A stretch of DNA of 49,685 nucleotides, taken from NCBI GenBank assembly GCA_027623555.1, contig JAQBSZ010000027.1, forward strand, positions 1-49,685. Direction: 5' to 3'. The stretch is from Pseudomonadota bacterium (GTDB lineage: Bacteria > Pseudomonadota > Gammaproteobacteria > Pseudomonadales > Pseudohongiellaceae). Every line of letters begins with the position of its first letter. The first letter of the stretch is position 1. Under the pieces are notes generated by a model. That model was not told the origin of the DNA, searched no databases, and saw only the letters and a list, made by a program, of their open reading frames with translations. Made by a program: the position numbers and the translations under genes. Positions 19,413 through 28,060 of this stretch are shown here, piece after piece.

Positions 19413-21596
19413 ATGAAACTAACATTCAAAAATCCTTTTGGAATTCGTTTCAAACTGGTTTTCCTGTCCAGTTTCCTGTTGGTTATTCCCTGGCTTGGGT
19501 ACCAATACATTCTGGAGATGGAAGAAATTCTGCGCAGAGGACAGGAACAGACCGCGTTGGGTACAGCCCAGGCAGTGGCAACTGCCCTCAATGAGCGACC
19601 AGAGTTGTTCAACGAGGGCAGTTACAGTCCTGCCAGGCGTAGTGGAGACCTCTACGTTTACCCAATTTTTTCGCCCCTTTCATTGATCGATAAATCTGTC
19701 GTCGATTGGCGCGAGTATCAACAGTACGAAGTCGGCTACGATCGTCGAGACTACCTGAGGACTTCGTTGAATCCTGCTCGGCTCTATGAGAAAGATGATT
19801 CGCTGAAATTCAGGAACATGGTGGGTGAATACAATGGATTTCTGTATGCCTATTTTAAAGTCGACGACGATCACGTGGTCTATCGTGATCCAGAGGCAAT
19901 TTCTGTCCATCGCAGCGACTTTCTGCAAATTTCCATGCTATCCGAAGCGGGTAGTGACATTAATCGCTATGTCATCGCTCCTTATGAGCCCGATACTATC
20001 TACCCTTACCAGGTGCGGGAAGACTACTCGGAGCCGCTGTATGAAGAGCGCATCATCGGACAATGGTACGAGACTGATAGCGGTTACGCGGTAGAACTGC
20101 GCATTCCCATGGACATGTTGGGAGACCAGTTGGGATTCGCTGTATTCGATGTGGATGACCCTGAATCCCGCGCGATCAGCACGGTAGTAGCTACTTATCG
20201 TGCGGACGATACCGAGCGCCTCGGATCACTGCGCCTGCCCACGCCGGAGATTGACCGAATTGTTGCTGGTATGGGACACAATAATTCCCGCATCCAGGTG
20301 GTGGACCGTACTGGCAGGGTATTACTTACCGTTGGTGACATTCAGTCAGCCACAGGAATGCAGCTTGTAACATCATTGGGTGATGAAGAAATCAACAAGT
20401 ACTGGCTCTATGTTCAGGATCGAATACTCAATCCGCTCTATTATCAGATACTAAGCAAGCCCAGCAACGATTTTATCGACGAGCTGTATTCCGACGTCTC
20501 ACGAGCGGGCCAACATATCGATTCTGCCCTGCAGGGTCGCCCAATCACCCAGTTTCGTACCCTGGCAGATACCCAGACGCGTCTACTGGAGGCAGCTCAT
20601 CCAATTCTCGCCGATGGCGAGGTTATGGGCGCGGTGGTTGTTGATCAGAACATGAACGGCCTGCGTACGTTTCGTAATCAAGCATTGGAGCAACTGTTCA
20701 ATACCATTCTTGCTGTGATGCTGTTGGTTACACTGGGGCTGTTCTTCTTTGCTTCACGAATCTCTTCCCGAATTCGCGGATTGCGTAACCAGGCAGAGGG
20801 CATAATTGACGAATCCGGGCGCGTACAGAACACCATCATTGCTTCCAGGAATTCCGATGAAATTGGCGATCTGTCCCGCAGTTTCTCGAACATCGTAGAG
20901 CGCCTGACTCAATATACGAGCTACCTGGAAAACATGTCGTCTCGCTTGTCCCATGAACTTCGTACTCCTGTTACCGTGGTCAGGTCGTCTCTGGAGAATC
21001 TTGGCATGCAGGAAAATAGTCCAGGTTCGGCGATCTACCTGGAGCGAGCCGAAGAAGGCATTAAACGACTCAATCTCATTCTCACGAATATGAGTGAGGC
21101 GACGCGACTCGAACAGATGTTGCAGACTTCCGAGAAGGAAAAGATAGACCTTAATAGAGTCATTCATGGTTGTGTTGAAGGATATAAACTGGCTTATCCG
21201 GAATCGAAGTTCGAGCTGGATGTTCCGAATTATCCCATTCACGTAAACGGTGTGCCGGAATATATCGCACAACTACTGGACAAACTTATCGCCAATGCAG
21301 TGGAATTTTCCTACGCCGATCAGTCCATTATCGTTTATTGTCATACTCTACGAGATCATGCGGTTATAAAAGTCTCCAATGCAGGGCCTTTCCTGCCAGA
21401 GGAAATGAAAGACAGGTTATTCGATTCCATGATCTCCGTACGACCCCAGGAGAAACAGCAACAGCCCCACCTTGGTATGGGCCTTCATATTTCCAGGCTG
21501 ATTACGGAATTTCATGGTGGGCAGATTCGTGCCGAAAATCGCAGTGATATCGAAGGAGTAGTAATCACACTGGTAATGCCACTTTTCTATCGTTAG
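19413..21596 (+). CDS. pdsS: Sensor histidine kinase PdsS
   Basis: A membrane sensor of 727 residues: first transmembrane helix about 14-33, a periplasmic region of nearly 400 residues, second helix about 427-447, then HAMP, dimerisation and ATPase domains. The phospho-accepting H514 lies in SSRLSHELRTPVTVV. The N box is LIANAVEFSY and the G2 box HLGMGLHISRLITEFHGG; the G1 box is unusual (VSNAGPFLP). Part of the periplasmic region (about 148-258, YAYFKVDDDHVVYRD to GYAVELRIPMDML) looks like a CBM9/DOMON-type beta sandwich, so a carbohydrate or wall fragment may be the signal. Size and partners fit PdsS of the dedicated sortase system. Confidence 0.7.
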   Translation: MKLTFKNPFGIRFKLVFLSSFLLVIPWLGYQYILEMEEILRRGQEQTALGTAQAVATALNERPELFNEGSYSPARRSGDLYVYPIFSPLSLIDKSVVDWREYQQYEVGYDRRDYLRTSLNPARLYEKDDSLKFRNMVGEYNGFLYAYFKVDDDHVVYRDPEAISVHRSDFLQISMLSEAGSDINRYVIAPYEPDTIYPYQVREDYSEPLYEERIIGQWYETDSGYAVELRIPMDMLGDQLGFAVFDVDDPESRAISTVVATYRADDTERLGSLRLPTPEIDRIVAGMGHNNSRIQVVDRTGRVLLTVGDIQSATGMQLVTSLGDEEINKYWLYVQDRILNPLYYQILSKPSNDFIDELYSDVSRAGQHIDSALQGRPITQFRTLADTQTRLLEAAHPILADGEVMGAVVVDQNMNGLRTFRNQALEQLFNTILAVMLLVTLGLFFFASRISSRIRGLRNQAEGIIDESGRVQNTIIASRNSDEIGDLSRSFSNIVERLTQYTSYLENMSSRLSHELRTPVTVVRSSLENLGMQENSPGSAIYLERAEEGIKRLNLILTNMSEATRLEQMLQTSEKEKIDLNRVIHGCVEGYKLAYPESKFELDVPNYPIHVNGVPEYIAQLLDKLIANAVEFSYADQSIIVYCHTLRDHAVIKVSNAGPFLPEEMKDRLFDSMISVRPQEKQQQPHLGMGLHISRLITEFHGGQIRAENRSDIEGVVITLVMPLFYR

Positions 21597-21648
21597 GTGT
21601 GCGAAGCCACGGTTCTATCGCCTTGTGCGTTGAAGAGTCCTGGTGGGC

Positions 21649-22212
21649 TCAGTCCCCTGTGTAATACTTCGAGGCATTCTCCTTAACGACAGGAGAATCT
21701 GTAGACCATGCATGGCACGTGTCGAGTACTACTGGCCGTTTCCCGCTTTCCGGTGTATCCGAATCTGTCCGATTTCTCTTTTTACTGCGTAGCGGCCAGA
21801 TGGTTTGCATGGCGACTGTAGCCATGGGAAATAACAATTCTGTCAAGTGCGTGCAACCCTGAACGCCCCCGACTTTCATACGGATCGCTTTACGCCAACC
21901 GGGCCCCATACGAATTCCAATCAACGTTTTATAGAATGGCGTGATCTCTGGGCACATCTGAAAAGGACTGTTGTCAGTGACAGCGATTACGTCTCGAATC
22001 ACAAACGAGTCATCAATGGTCACTCTGAGCAACATCTCATGCAAAGGCTCTCCAACTTTTATTTCACCCCGCCAATTGTTTTTAAACTCATAGGTTTTTT
22101 TATCAGTCATATGGGCTTCGATATCCCATAATCCATCTTCGCGTTCGTAACCACGATATTCAATTGCTCGTGTGTGAACATGCTTTCGTGGGGATCCATC
22201 AGGCAATGGCAT
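21649..22212 (-). CDS. DUF2889 domain protein
   Basis: The 187 residues open with the family signature HTRAIEYRGYEREDGLWDIEAHMTDKKTY, followed by GEPLHEMLLRVTIDDSFVIRD and CPEITPFYKTLIG. The GGVQGCTHLTELL block near 115-127 has the conserved Cys-Thr-His cluster. The C-terminal 50 residues are poorly conserved and polar. The function of the family is unknown, and it often sits near catabolic genes. It lies tail to tail with pdsS and divergent from ppiC. Confidence 0.85.
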   Translation of the reverse strand: MPLPDGSPRKHVHTRAIEYRGYEREDGLWDIEAHMTDKKTYEFKNNWRGEIKVGEPLHEMLLRVTIDDSFVIRDVIAVTDNSPFQMCPEITPFYKTLIGIRMGPGWRKAIRMKVGGVQGCTHLTELLFPMATVAMQTIWPLRSKKRNRTDSDTPESGKRPVVLDTCHAWSTDSPVVKENASKYYTGD

Positions 22213-22289
22213 AATAGTACCTTGTTCGTGTCATTGATCGGGTTTAGAGAAATTCAGCAGTCGCGCGAATTTGCCTCGACAGGTGTTGC

Positions 22290-22295
22290 ATTATA
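22290..22295 (-). promoter_or_regulatory. Possible -10 box of the DUF2889 gene
   Basis: A perfect TATAAT on the minus strand, 78 bases before the start at 22212. The -35 at 17 bases is weak (CACACA), so this rests mainly on the -10 hexamer. Confidence 0.4.
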
Positions 22296-22372
22296 GCTCA
22301 ATCCAGATTTTTTGTGTGTCCTGCGCCGATGATTGGGGCATAATGCATGAAAAGAAAATTGAGGAGCGTGAT

Positions 22373-22651
22373 ATGACCGTAGCTAGTGCACGACATATTC
22401 TGGTGGACACTGAAGAAGAATGTTTAACTTTGAAAGAGAGAATCGATGCCGGGGAAGATTTTGCTGACGTGGCTCGTTCTCACTCGAGCTGTCCATCTAA
22501 AGCACAAGGTGGTGACCTGGGGCAGTTCGGTCCCGGCATGATGGTAAAAGAGTTTGACGAAGTAGTATTCAGCGCCGACGTGAATAGCTTACAAGGGCCG
22601 GTGAAGACACAGTTTGGTTATCACCTGCTGGAAGTGACTTCTCGCGAATAA
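22373..22651 (+). CDS. ppiC: Parvulin-type peptidyl-prolyl isomerase (PpiC)
   Basis: A stand-alone parvulin domain of 92 residues, the length of E. coli PpiC, with the same layout: ARHILV at the start, HSSCPSKAQGGDLGQFGPGMMVKEF in the middle, and GPVKTQFGYHLLEV at the end. It catalyses cis-trans isomerisation of prolyl bonds in the cytosol. The ATG at 22373 is preceded by GAGGAG, which decides against an upstream start that would add 34 unrelated residues. arsC follows after 11 bases. Confidence 0.93.
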   Translation: MTVASARHILVDTEEECLTLKERIDAGEDFADVARSHSSCPSKAQGGDLGQFGPGMMVKEFDEVVFSADVNSLQGPVKTQFGYHLLEVTSRE

Positions 22652-22662
22652 ACCAAACTAAA

Positions 22663-23100
22663 ATGAACCTGCTGTTTCTCTGTACGGGAAACTCCTGTCG
22701 CTCGCAAATGGCCGAAGGCTGGGCACGGGAATTCTCAAAGACCCATCCTGCTATTCGTTTAACAGCACTATCCGCCGGCTTAGAGGCTCACGGCTTAAAT
22801 CCCCGGGCAGTGCGCGCGATGGGTGTTCACGGAGTCGATATATCGAATCAGACCTCCGATAGTTTGAATGATCGCATGCTGGAACAGGCGGACCTCGTTA
22901 TCACGGTATGTTCACAGGCTGATGCAAACTGTCCGCTCATCCCTCCCGGGAAAGAGAAGCTGCATATCCCATTTCCGGATCCTGCAAATGCAAGCGGAAC
23001 TGATGAAGAAATTGACGCCCTGTTCAACGATGTGTGCCTGCAAATCCGCGATAGACTTTATACGTTATTGCCAACACTGGGAAAGAGATCTCCTGAATGA
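22663..23100 (+). CDS. arsC: Arsenate reductase, thioredoxin-coupled (ArsC, LMW-PTP fold)
   Basis: A 145-residue protein of the low-molecular-weight phosphatase fold. The P-loop is C7-TGNSCRS, followed by AGLEAHGLNPRAV and DISNQTSD. The extra redox cysteines C83 and C90 in TVCSQADANCP are in the positions of Cys82 and Cys89 of Staphylococcus/Bacillus ArsC, so it should reduce arsenate by the thioredoxin-dependent triple-cysteine relay. No arsR, arsB or acr3 is nearby, so the gene is an orphan of the ars system and may be constitutive. It overlaps nudF by 4 bases (ATGA). Confidence 0.87.
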   Translation: MNLLFLCTGNSCRSQMAEGWAREFSKTHPAIRLTALSAGLEAHGLNPRAVRAMGVHGVDISNQTSDSLNDRMLEQADLVITVCSQADANCPLIPPGKEKLHIPFPDPANASGTDEEIDALFNDVCLQIRDRLYTLLPTLGKRSPE

Positions 23101-23717
23101 CCAAGCTAGAGTCCAGGTTTAGCGTAGCTGATGTTGAGATACTGTCGCGGCAAAATTGTCACGAAGGATTTCTGCGCATCGAGAAGCTGCACCTTAAGCA
23201 TCGACTCTTTGCAGGAGGCTGGAGCGAAGACTTACTGCGCGAGCTGCTGGTTAAAGACGAAGCCGTCGGAGTACTGCTGTACGACCCGGGCCGGGATGAA
23301 GTAGTGCTCGTAAGGCAGTTCAGAACAGGTGCCATTGTGGCCTCCTCAACTCCGTGGATGCTGGAATTGGTTGCCGGAATCGTTGGCGAAGGGGAAGAAC
23401 TGGAGCGAGTTGCGATCCGTGAATCAACAGAAGAAGCAGATTGCGTTCCCACTGACCTATGCAAGATATGCGATTATTTAAACAGCCCTGGTGCAAGCAA
23501 CGAGAAAGTCACCCTGTTCTGCGGTCGAATCGATTCCAGCGGGGCTGGTGGTGTATTCGGATTAACAGAAGAACATGAAGATATCGAGGTGGTTGTGCTA
23601 GCTTTCTCAGCCGCATTGGCGGCAGTCGAATCCGGCGAAATACACAATGCCATGTCTATAATCGCGATACAGTGGCTGGCCCTGCATAAGCAGGAAATAC
23701 GGGAGCTTTGGAAATAG
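23097..23717 (+). CDS. nudF: ADP-ribose pyrophosphatase, Nudix (NudF)
   Basis: Hydrolyses ADP-ribose to AMP and ribose 5-phosphate. The 206 residues align with E. coli NudF throughout: VVLVRQFRTGA, PWMLELVAGIV, the Nudix box and LNSPGASNEKVTLFCGRID. In the Nudix box the catalytic RE and EE are present (RESTEEADC), but the usual Gly after EEx is Asp and the small aliphatic residue after RE is Ser. The nudF-DUF1249-cpdA-yqiA-parE-parC order is shared with E. coli and Pseudomonas. It overlaps arsC by 4 bases. Confidence 0.92.
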   Translation: MTKLESRFSVADVEILSRQNCHEGFLRIEKLHLKHRLFAGGWSEDLLRELLVKDEAVGVLLYDPGRDEVVLVRQFRTGAIVASSTPWMLELVAGIVGEGEELERVAIRESTEEADCVPTDLCKICDYLNSPGASNEKVTLFCGRIDSSGAGGVFGLTEEHEDIEVVVLAFSAALAAVESGEIHNAMSIIAIQWLALHKQEIRELWK

Positions 23718-23950
23718 CTGATTCTGGCCAGACTTCATGTCAATCAACTTGAAAAGTCAATAGAAAAATCTTGAGCCCCAGACTCGCAAAACTCAGCCAA
23801 ATCATTACAATTGGGTGTTGATTTAACGATAGTGCAGAAGGCACCGACACAGAATAAAAGGCACAACCAAAGAAAGCTGGCGAATCGCATCAACTGGATA
23901 ATGTGGGTATTGTAGAAACTGAAAGACGGATCGACACAAGAAGCAGACGC

Positions 23951-24520
23951 ATGGGAAAAAGAAATTACAGTATCGATTTAATCAAGCAAATGGCCGAATG
24001 CGATGCCAATTACATTCGCTTGTTAAAGTTGATGCCTCAATTGCAAGCTTATCGAGACAAGTCCTTTATTGACTACGCACTTCTGGAGGCAGATGATCCG
24101 GCATTGGTGCATGCGAGTATGTCTGTGGATAACAATGAACCTGAAAAATATCTTGAAGGGCTTATTTCAGAGTTCTGGATTGCAGATATCCATGATTCGA
24201 AAGAAAGAGTCACCGTTATAATAAAAATTCTGGAAGCGTTTAAATACACAACCACGCTGGAGATTGTTCAAAAACCTGAATTTAAAAAATGGATGACTAA
24301 CCCTTCAATGCTAGTGCGGGTTTACCATGACGCCAGCACGGCGGAAGTTACCTCTTACCAGGATCATCGTAATCTACAGCCCCGTTATTCACAGCCTAAT
24401 CCAAAAATGTATCACGCAGATGAAAAAATGCAGGTCAACCAGTTTTTGGGTGAGTGGTTAACACATTGTCTAAAGGTAGGTAGAAGCACAAAAGCGTCAG
24501 AGCTACTATTTATTACATAG
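23951..24520 (+). CDS. DUF1249 family protein (YqiB-like)
   Basis: The 189 residues match the family at both ends: LIKQMAECDANYIRLLKLMPQL at the N terminus and NPSMLVRVYHDASTAEVTSYQ ... MYHADEKMQVNQFLGEWLTHCL at the C terminus. It is about 50 residues longer than E. coli YqiB because of an insert around 50-85. The function is unknown. Its fixed place between nudF and cpdA is the best clue. The ATG at 23951 (MGKRNYSIDLIKQM) is preferred to a GTG 48 bases upstream; neither has a strong ribosome binding site. Confidence 0.88.
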   Translation: MGKRNYSIDLIKQMAECDANYIRLLKLMPQLQAYRDKSFIDYALLEADDPALVHASMSVDNNEPEKYLEGLISEFWIADIHDSKERVTVIIKILEAFKYTTTLEIVQKPEFKKWMTNPSMLVRVYHDASTAEVTSYQDHRNLQPRYSQPNPKMYHADEKMQVNQFLGEWLTHCLKVGRSTKASELLFIT

Positions 24521-24538
24521 AAATCCTACAAGGCAGTC

Positions 24539-25357
24539 ATGACCGCACTGACTACAAAAAGCCCTATTCGCCTGTTACAGATTACTGATACTCATCTCTA
24601 TGGCAATCCTGTCGGCACGCTATTGAAGATGAATACACAGAATAGTTTCGGGCATGTCATCAATAGCTTAAAACAGAACAACGATTATTATGATCTGATT
24701 CTTGCCACTGGCGATATCGCGCAAGACGCTTCACCGGAAGCTTACGAATACTTCAAGAGTATCATGAAAGACCTGGGTGCACCTTTCCGTTGGATACCAG
24801 GCAATCACGATGTATTGGAGACTATGCAAGAAGTAGCAGAGGGAACCGATGCTTGTGAGAAACTGGTTCAGATCAATAACTGGCAGATACTATTTCTGGA
24901 CACCAGTGTGCTGGGCCAGGTTCATGGCAATCTAACCCAGGAAGAGCTCGAGTTTCTGGAGCAAAGCCTGCAGGCAGCCCAGGCAGATGAATCCGTCAGT
25001 CATTGCATTATCTGCCTGCACCACAATCCGGTAAAAGGGAACGCAGGATGGATGAAAGATATCGGTCTTAATAATGGTGTTCAGTTCTTTAAGATCGTTT
25101 CGAAGTTCGAAAAATTGCGCTGCATTATTTATGGCCATATACACCAGGATCTTGATTTTATTTATGAAGGGATTCGCTGTTTGTGCACGCCCTCTACCTG
25201 TATTCAATTCAAACCCTATGTCACAGACTTTACATTGGATAAGGAAAACCCTGGCTATCGAACATTTCAACTTGCAGAGGATGGAACCATTGATACCGAA
25301 GTCGTTCGCGTGACAGGGTTCAAGTTTGAAGCCGATTTCACTAGTGAGGGGTATTGA
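24539..25357 (+). CDS. cpdA: 3',5'-cyclic AMP phosphodiesterase (CpdA)
   Basis: Metallophosphoesterase of 272 residues that lowers cyclic AMP. All class III phosphodiesterase metal motifs are present in order: QITDTHLYG (D17, H19), GDIAQD, GNHD, the histidines of CLHHNP, and GHIHQD. It follows the DUF1249 gene by 18 bases and overlaps the esterase gene. Its targets could include the Vfr/CRP cAMP pool, but no CRP gene is in the window. Confidence 0.93.
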   Translation: MTALTTKSPIRLLQITDTHLYGNPVGTLLKMNTQNSFGHVINSLKQNNDYYDLILATGDIAQDASPEAYEYFKSIMKDLGAPFRWIPGNHDVLETMQEVAEGTDACEKLVQINNWQILFLDTSVLGQVHGNLTQEELEFLEQSLQAAQADESVSHCIICLHHNPVKGNAGWMKDIGLNNGVQFFKIVSKFEKLRCIIYGHIHQDLDFIYEGIRCLCTPSTCIQFKPYVTDFTLDKENPGYRTFQLAEDGTIDTEVVRVTGFKFEADFTSEGY

Positions 25358-25962
25358 GCAGAGAACCCCCGTTGTCTCGCGAACCTTTCTATTTGTATCT
25401 GCATGGCTTCTTGAGTTCACCTCTTTCGAAGAAGGCGCAGCAGACTGTTCAGTACTGTCGCCAGCTAGGACAGGAATCGCACATCCTTGTACCCACCTTA
25501 TCGAACTGTCCAGCGGATACCATCGAAGAGCTCGAAGCGATTATAGAATCGCAGAAGAGCCGAGCCGTAGCCTTGTTAGGCAGTTCCCTGGGGGGATTCT
25601 ATGCGACCTATCTGGCAGAGAAATTTGATTTGCCCGCGGTGCTGATCAATCCGGCGGTCAGACCCGCCGACTACTGGGAGACTCACTTGGGAGGGCATAA
25701 GAACTACTACTCTGATAAAGTTCATACAGTCACTAACCAGCACATCGAAGAATTAAAACTCCTGGACAGAGCCTCTCTTAGCAATCCAGACAATTTCTGG
25801 GTACTGTTGCAGAAAGGAGATGAGACTCTGGATTATCGCCGGGCAGTGGAAAAGTATGGCGAATCACATTGTCTTGTGCGTGAAAACGGCAGTCACAGCT
25901 ATGACGACTATGAAGCCGAACTACCGGCCATCTTTGACTTTCTACTATCAAGAATTAGCTGA
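25354..25962 (+). CDS. yqiA: YqiA/YcfP-type alpha/beta-hydrolase esterase
   Basis: A small serine hydrolase of 202 residues. LYLHGFLSS is the oxyanion-loop block, ALLGSSLGGFYATYLAE the nucleophile elbow (GSSLGG), then D in KGDETLDYR and H in NGSHSYDDYE complete the triad. It acts on short acyl esters in vitro in E. coli; the natural substrate is unknown. The likely start is TTG at 25354, overlapping the cpdA TGA, so translation is probably coupled. Confidence 0.88.
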   Translation: MSREPPLSREPFYLYLHGFLSSPLSKKAQQTVQYCRQLGQESHILVPTLSNCPADTIEELEAIIESQKSRAVALLGSSLGGFYATYLAEKFDLPAVLINPAVRPADYWETHLGGHKNYYSDKVHTVTNQHIEELKLLDRASLSNPDNFWVLLQKGDETLDYRRAVEKYGESHCLVRENGSHSYDDYEAELPAIFDFLLSRIS

Positions 25963-26072
25963 TTTGCGCGATAAAATATGAATCTATCCAGATTATTCGC
26001 TCAAGCACTAGCGAGTAACATTGAGATTAGTCACCTGCAGTAAAGTTACTTCCTCTGGCCCTAGCAAAATCG

Positions 26073-27995
26073 ATGACAAACACTTATAACGCCGACGCGA
26101 TCGAAGTACTGACGGGACTTGATCCGGTCAGGAAACGGCCCGGCATGTATACCGATACTACCCGCCCTAATCACCTCATTCAGGAGGTAATCGATAACAG
26201 TGTCGATGAAGCGTTAGCGGGGTTTGCTCGCACAGTGACTCTCAGCCTGAACAAGGACGGCTCTGTCGAAGTCAGCGATGACGGCAGAGGCATGCCAGTG
26301 GACAAACACAAGGGTGAGAAGGTTAGTGGTGTGGAATTAATTCTTACCCGATTACATGCCGGGGCTAAATTTTCCAACAAGAATTATCAGTATTCCGGTG
26401 GATTACACGGAGTCGGTGTTTCCGTGGTGAATGCCCTGTCCAAGAATCTGGAAGTTACCGTCAAGCGCGACGGTAAAGTCTACTCAATGAAGTTCAAAGG
26501 TGGCAATAAAGCGTCTGAACTGAAAGCAATAGGGACTGTTGGTAAACGTAACACGGGAACTACAGTCAAGTTCAGCCCGGATGAAAAATACTTTGACTCG
26601 GTAAAGATCTCCATTCCCAGGCTTAAGCATGTACTCAGGGCCAAGGCAGTGCTTTGTTCAGGTCTGCGAGTTGTGTTCATCGACAACACTGTCTCCAAGG
26701 CAAACGCCCAGAGTGAAGAGTGGTGTTTCGAGGACGGGCTTACCGATTACCTTACCCAGGCAACTCAGGAATTTGAAACTCTCCCAGTGGTACCCTTTGT
26801 CGGCTCTGTTCAAGGCAACGATGAAGCTGTGGACTGGGCGATACAGTGGTTACCCGAAGGTGGTGAGGTTACTGCTGAAAGTTATGTTAACTTGATTCCG
26901 ACCCCTCTTGGGGGCACACACGTGAGCGGTTTGCGCACCGGGTTGACGGATGCGCTGAGAGAGTTTTGCGAATTCAGAAACCTGTTGCCCCGTGGGCTCA
27001 AGATTTCCCCTGACGATGTCTGGGAAAATTGCTGTTACGTGCTTTCTTCCAAACTGCTTGATCCACAGTTTTCCGGACAAACCAAGGAGCGCCTGTCATC
27101 CAGGCAATGCACCGTGTTTGTTGGTGGTGTAGTAAAAGACGAGTTCAGTCTCTGGCTGAACCAACATACCGCCGAGGCCGAGGCGATAGCCGAACTCTGT
27201 ATCAATAATGCGCAGAGACGTCTAAAGGCCCGCAAGAAAGTCGCGCGTAAGAAAATTACCTCGGGACCAGCGCTGCCGGGTAAGCTGGCAGATTGCTCAA
27301 CAGAAGACGTCATGGCTGGCGAGTTATTCCTGGTGGAAGGCGATTCCGCTGGCGGCTCGGCGAAACAGGCCAGGGACCGTGAGTTTCAGGCCATTATGCC
27401 ACTAAGAGGCAAGATCCTTAATACCTGGGAGATAGACTCTAACGAGATTCTCGCCTCTCAGACGGTCCACGATATCGCCGTGGCACTGGGTGTCGATCCT
27501 GGTTCCAGTAACATAGACGGACTGCGTTATGGAAAGATCTGCATCCTTGCCGATGCGGATTCTGATGGCTTACACATTGCCACCCTGCTGTGTGCACTTT
27601 TCGTCAGGCATTTCAAACCGGTAGTAGAAGCCGGCCACATCTACGTCGCCATGCCGCCACTGTTTCGCATCGACGTGGGCAAGGAAGTTTTTTATGCCCT
27701 CGACGAAGATGAGAAGAAAGGTATCCTGGACAGTTTCGCCGCCGAGAAGAAAACCGGCAAGATCAATGTGCAGCGCTTCAAAGGCCTGGGTGAGATGAAT
27801 CCCATTCAGCTTCGGGAAACTACCATGGCGCGGGATACCCGGCGTCTGGTGCAGCTAACCCTGGAAGCGGGTGCCGCCGCCAACAAGATGACCGGCACTT
27901 TTGAAATCATGGATAAGTTATTGGCCAAGAATCGAGCGTCAGATCGCAAGGAATGGCTCGAAGCCAACGGAAACCTGGCAGACTATGCGGAATAA
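26073..27995 (+). CDS. parE: DNA topoisomerase IV subunit B (ParE)
   Basis: ATPase subunit of the enzyme that unlinks daughter chromosomes. The 640 residues carry the GHKL ATPase (EVIDNSVDEA with E38, DDGRGMPVD, GGLHGVGVSVVNALS), the transducer domain, and the TOPRIM domain (EGDSAGGSAKQARDR, DADSDGLHI), ending with QRFKGLGEMNP. The lack of the long insert seen in GyrB of related bacteria and the pairing with parC argue for ParE rather than GyrB. Separated from parC by 65 bases. Confidence 0.96.
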   Translation: MTNTYNADAIEVLTGLDPVRKRPGMYTDTTRPNHLIQEVIDNSVDEALAGFARTVTLSLNKDGSVEVSDDGRGMPVDKHKGEKVSGVELILTRLHAGAKFSNKNYQYSGGLHGVGVSVVNALSKNLEVTVKRDGKVYSMKFKGGNKASELKAIGTVGKRNTGTTVKFSPDEKYFDSVKISIPRLKHVLRAKAVLCSGLRVVFIDNTVSKANAQSEEWCFEDGLTDYLTQATQEFETLPVVPFVGSVQGNDEAVDWAIQWLPEGGEVTAESYVNLIPTPLGGTHVSGLRTGLTDALREFCEFRNLLPRGLKISPDDVWENCCYVLSSKLLDPQFSGQTKERLSSRQCTVFVGGVVKDEFSLWLNQHTAEAEAIAELCINNAQRRLKARKKVARKKITSGPALPGKLADCSTEDVMAGELFLVEGDSAGGSAKQARDREFQAIMPLRGKILNTWEIDSNEILASQTVHDIAVALGVDPGSSNIDGLRYGKICILADADSDGLHIATLLCALFVRHFKPVVEAGHIYVAMPPLFRIDVGKEVFYALDEDEKKGILDSFAAEKKTGKINVQRFKGLGEMNPIQLRETTMARDTRRLVQLTLEAGAAANKMTGTFEIMDKLLAKNRASDRKEWLEANGNLADYAE

Positions 27996-28060
27996 AGCAG
28001 CTGCTATGAAGTTCGCCTGAGTTTTCAGCGCAGGCACCACCAGTACAAAATGAGACTCTC

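Noticed and set aside
17521..21596. A complete sortase system
   Set aside because: No sortase or LPXTG-bearing protein could be found on either strand, so only the regulatory and OmpA-like members are called.
26073..27995. DNA gyrase subunit B
   Set aside because: The partner gene at 28061-30337 lacks the GyrA box, the neighbouring gene order is the parE-parC one, and the protein is too short for a long-form GyrB.
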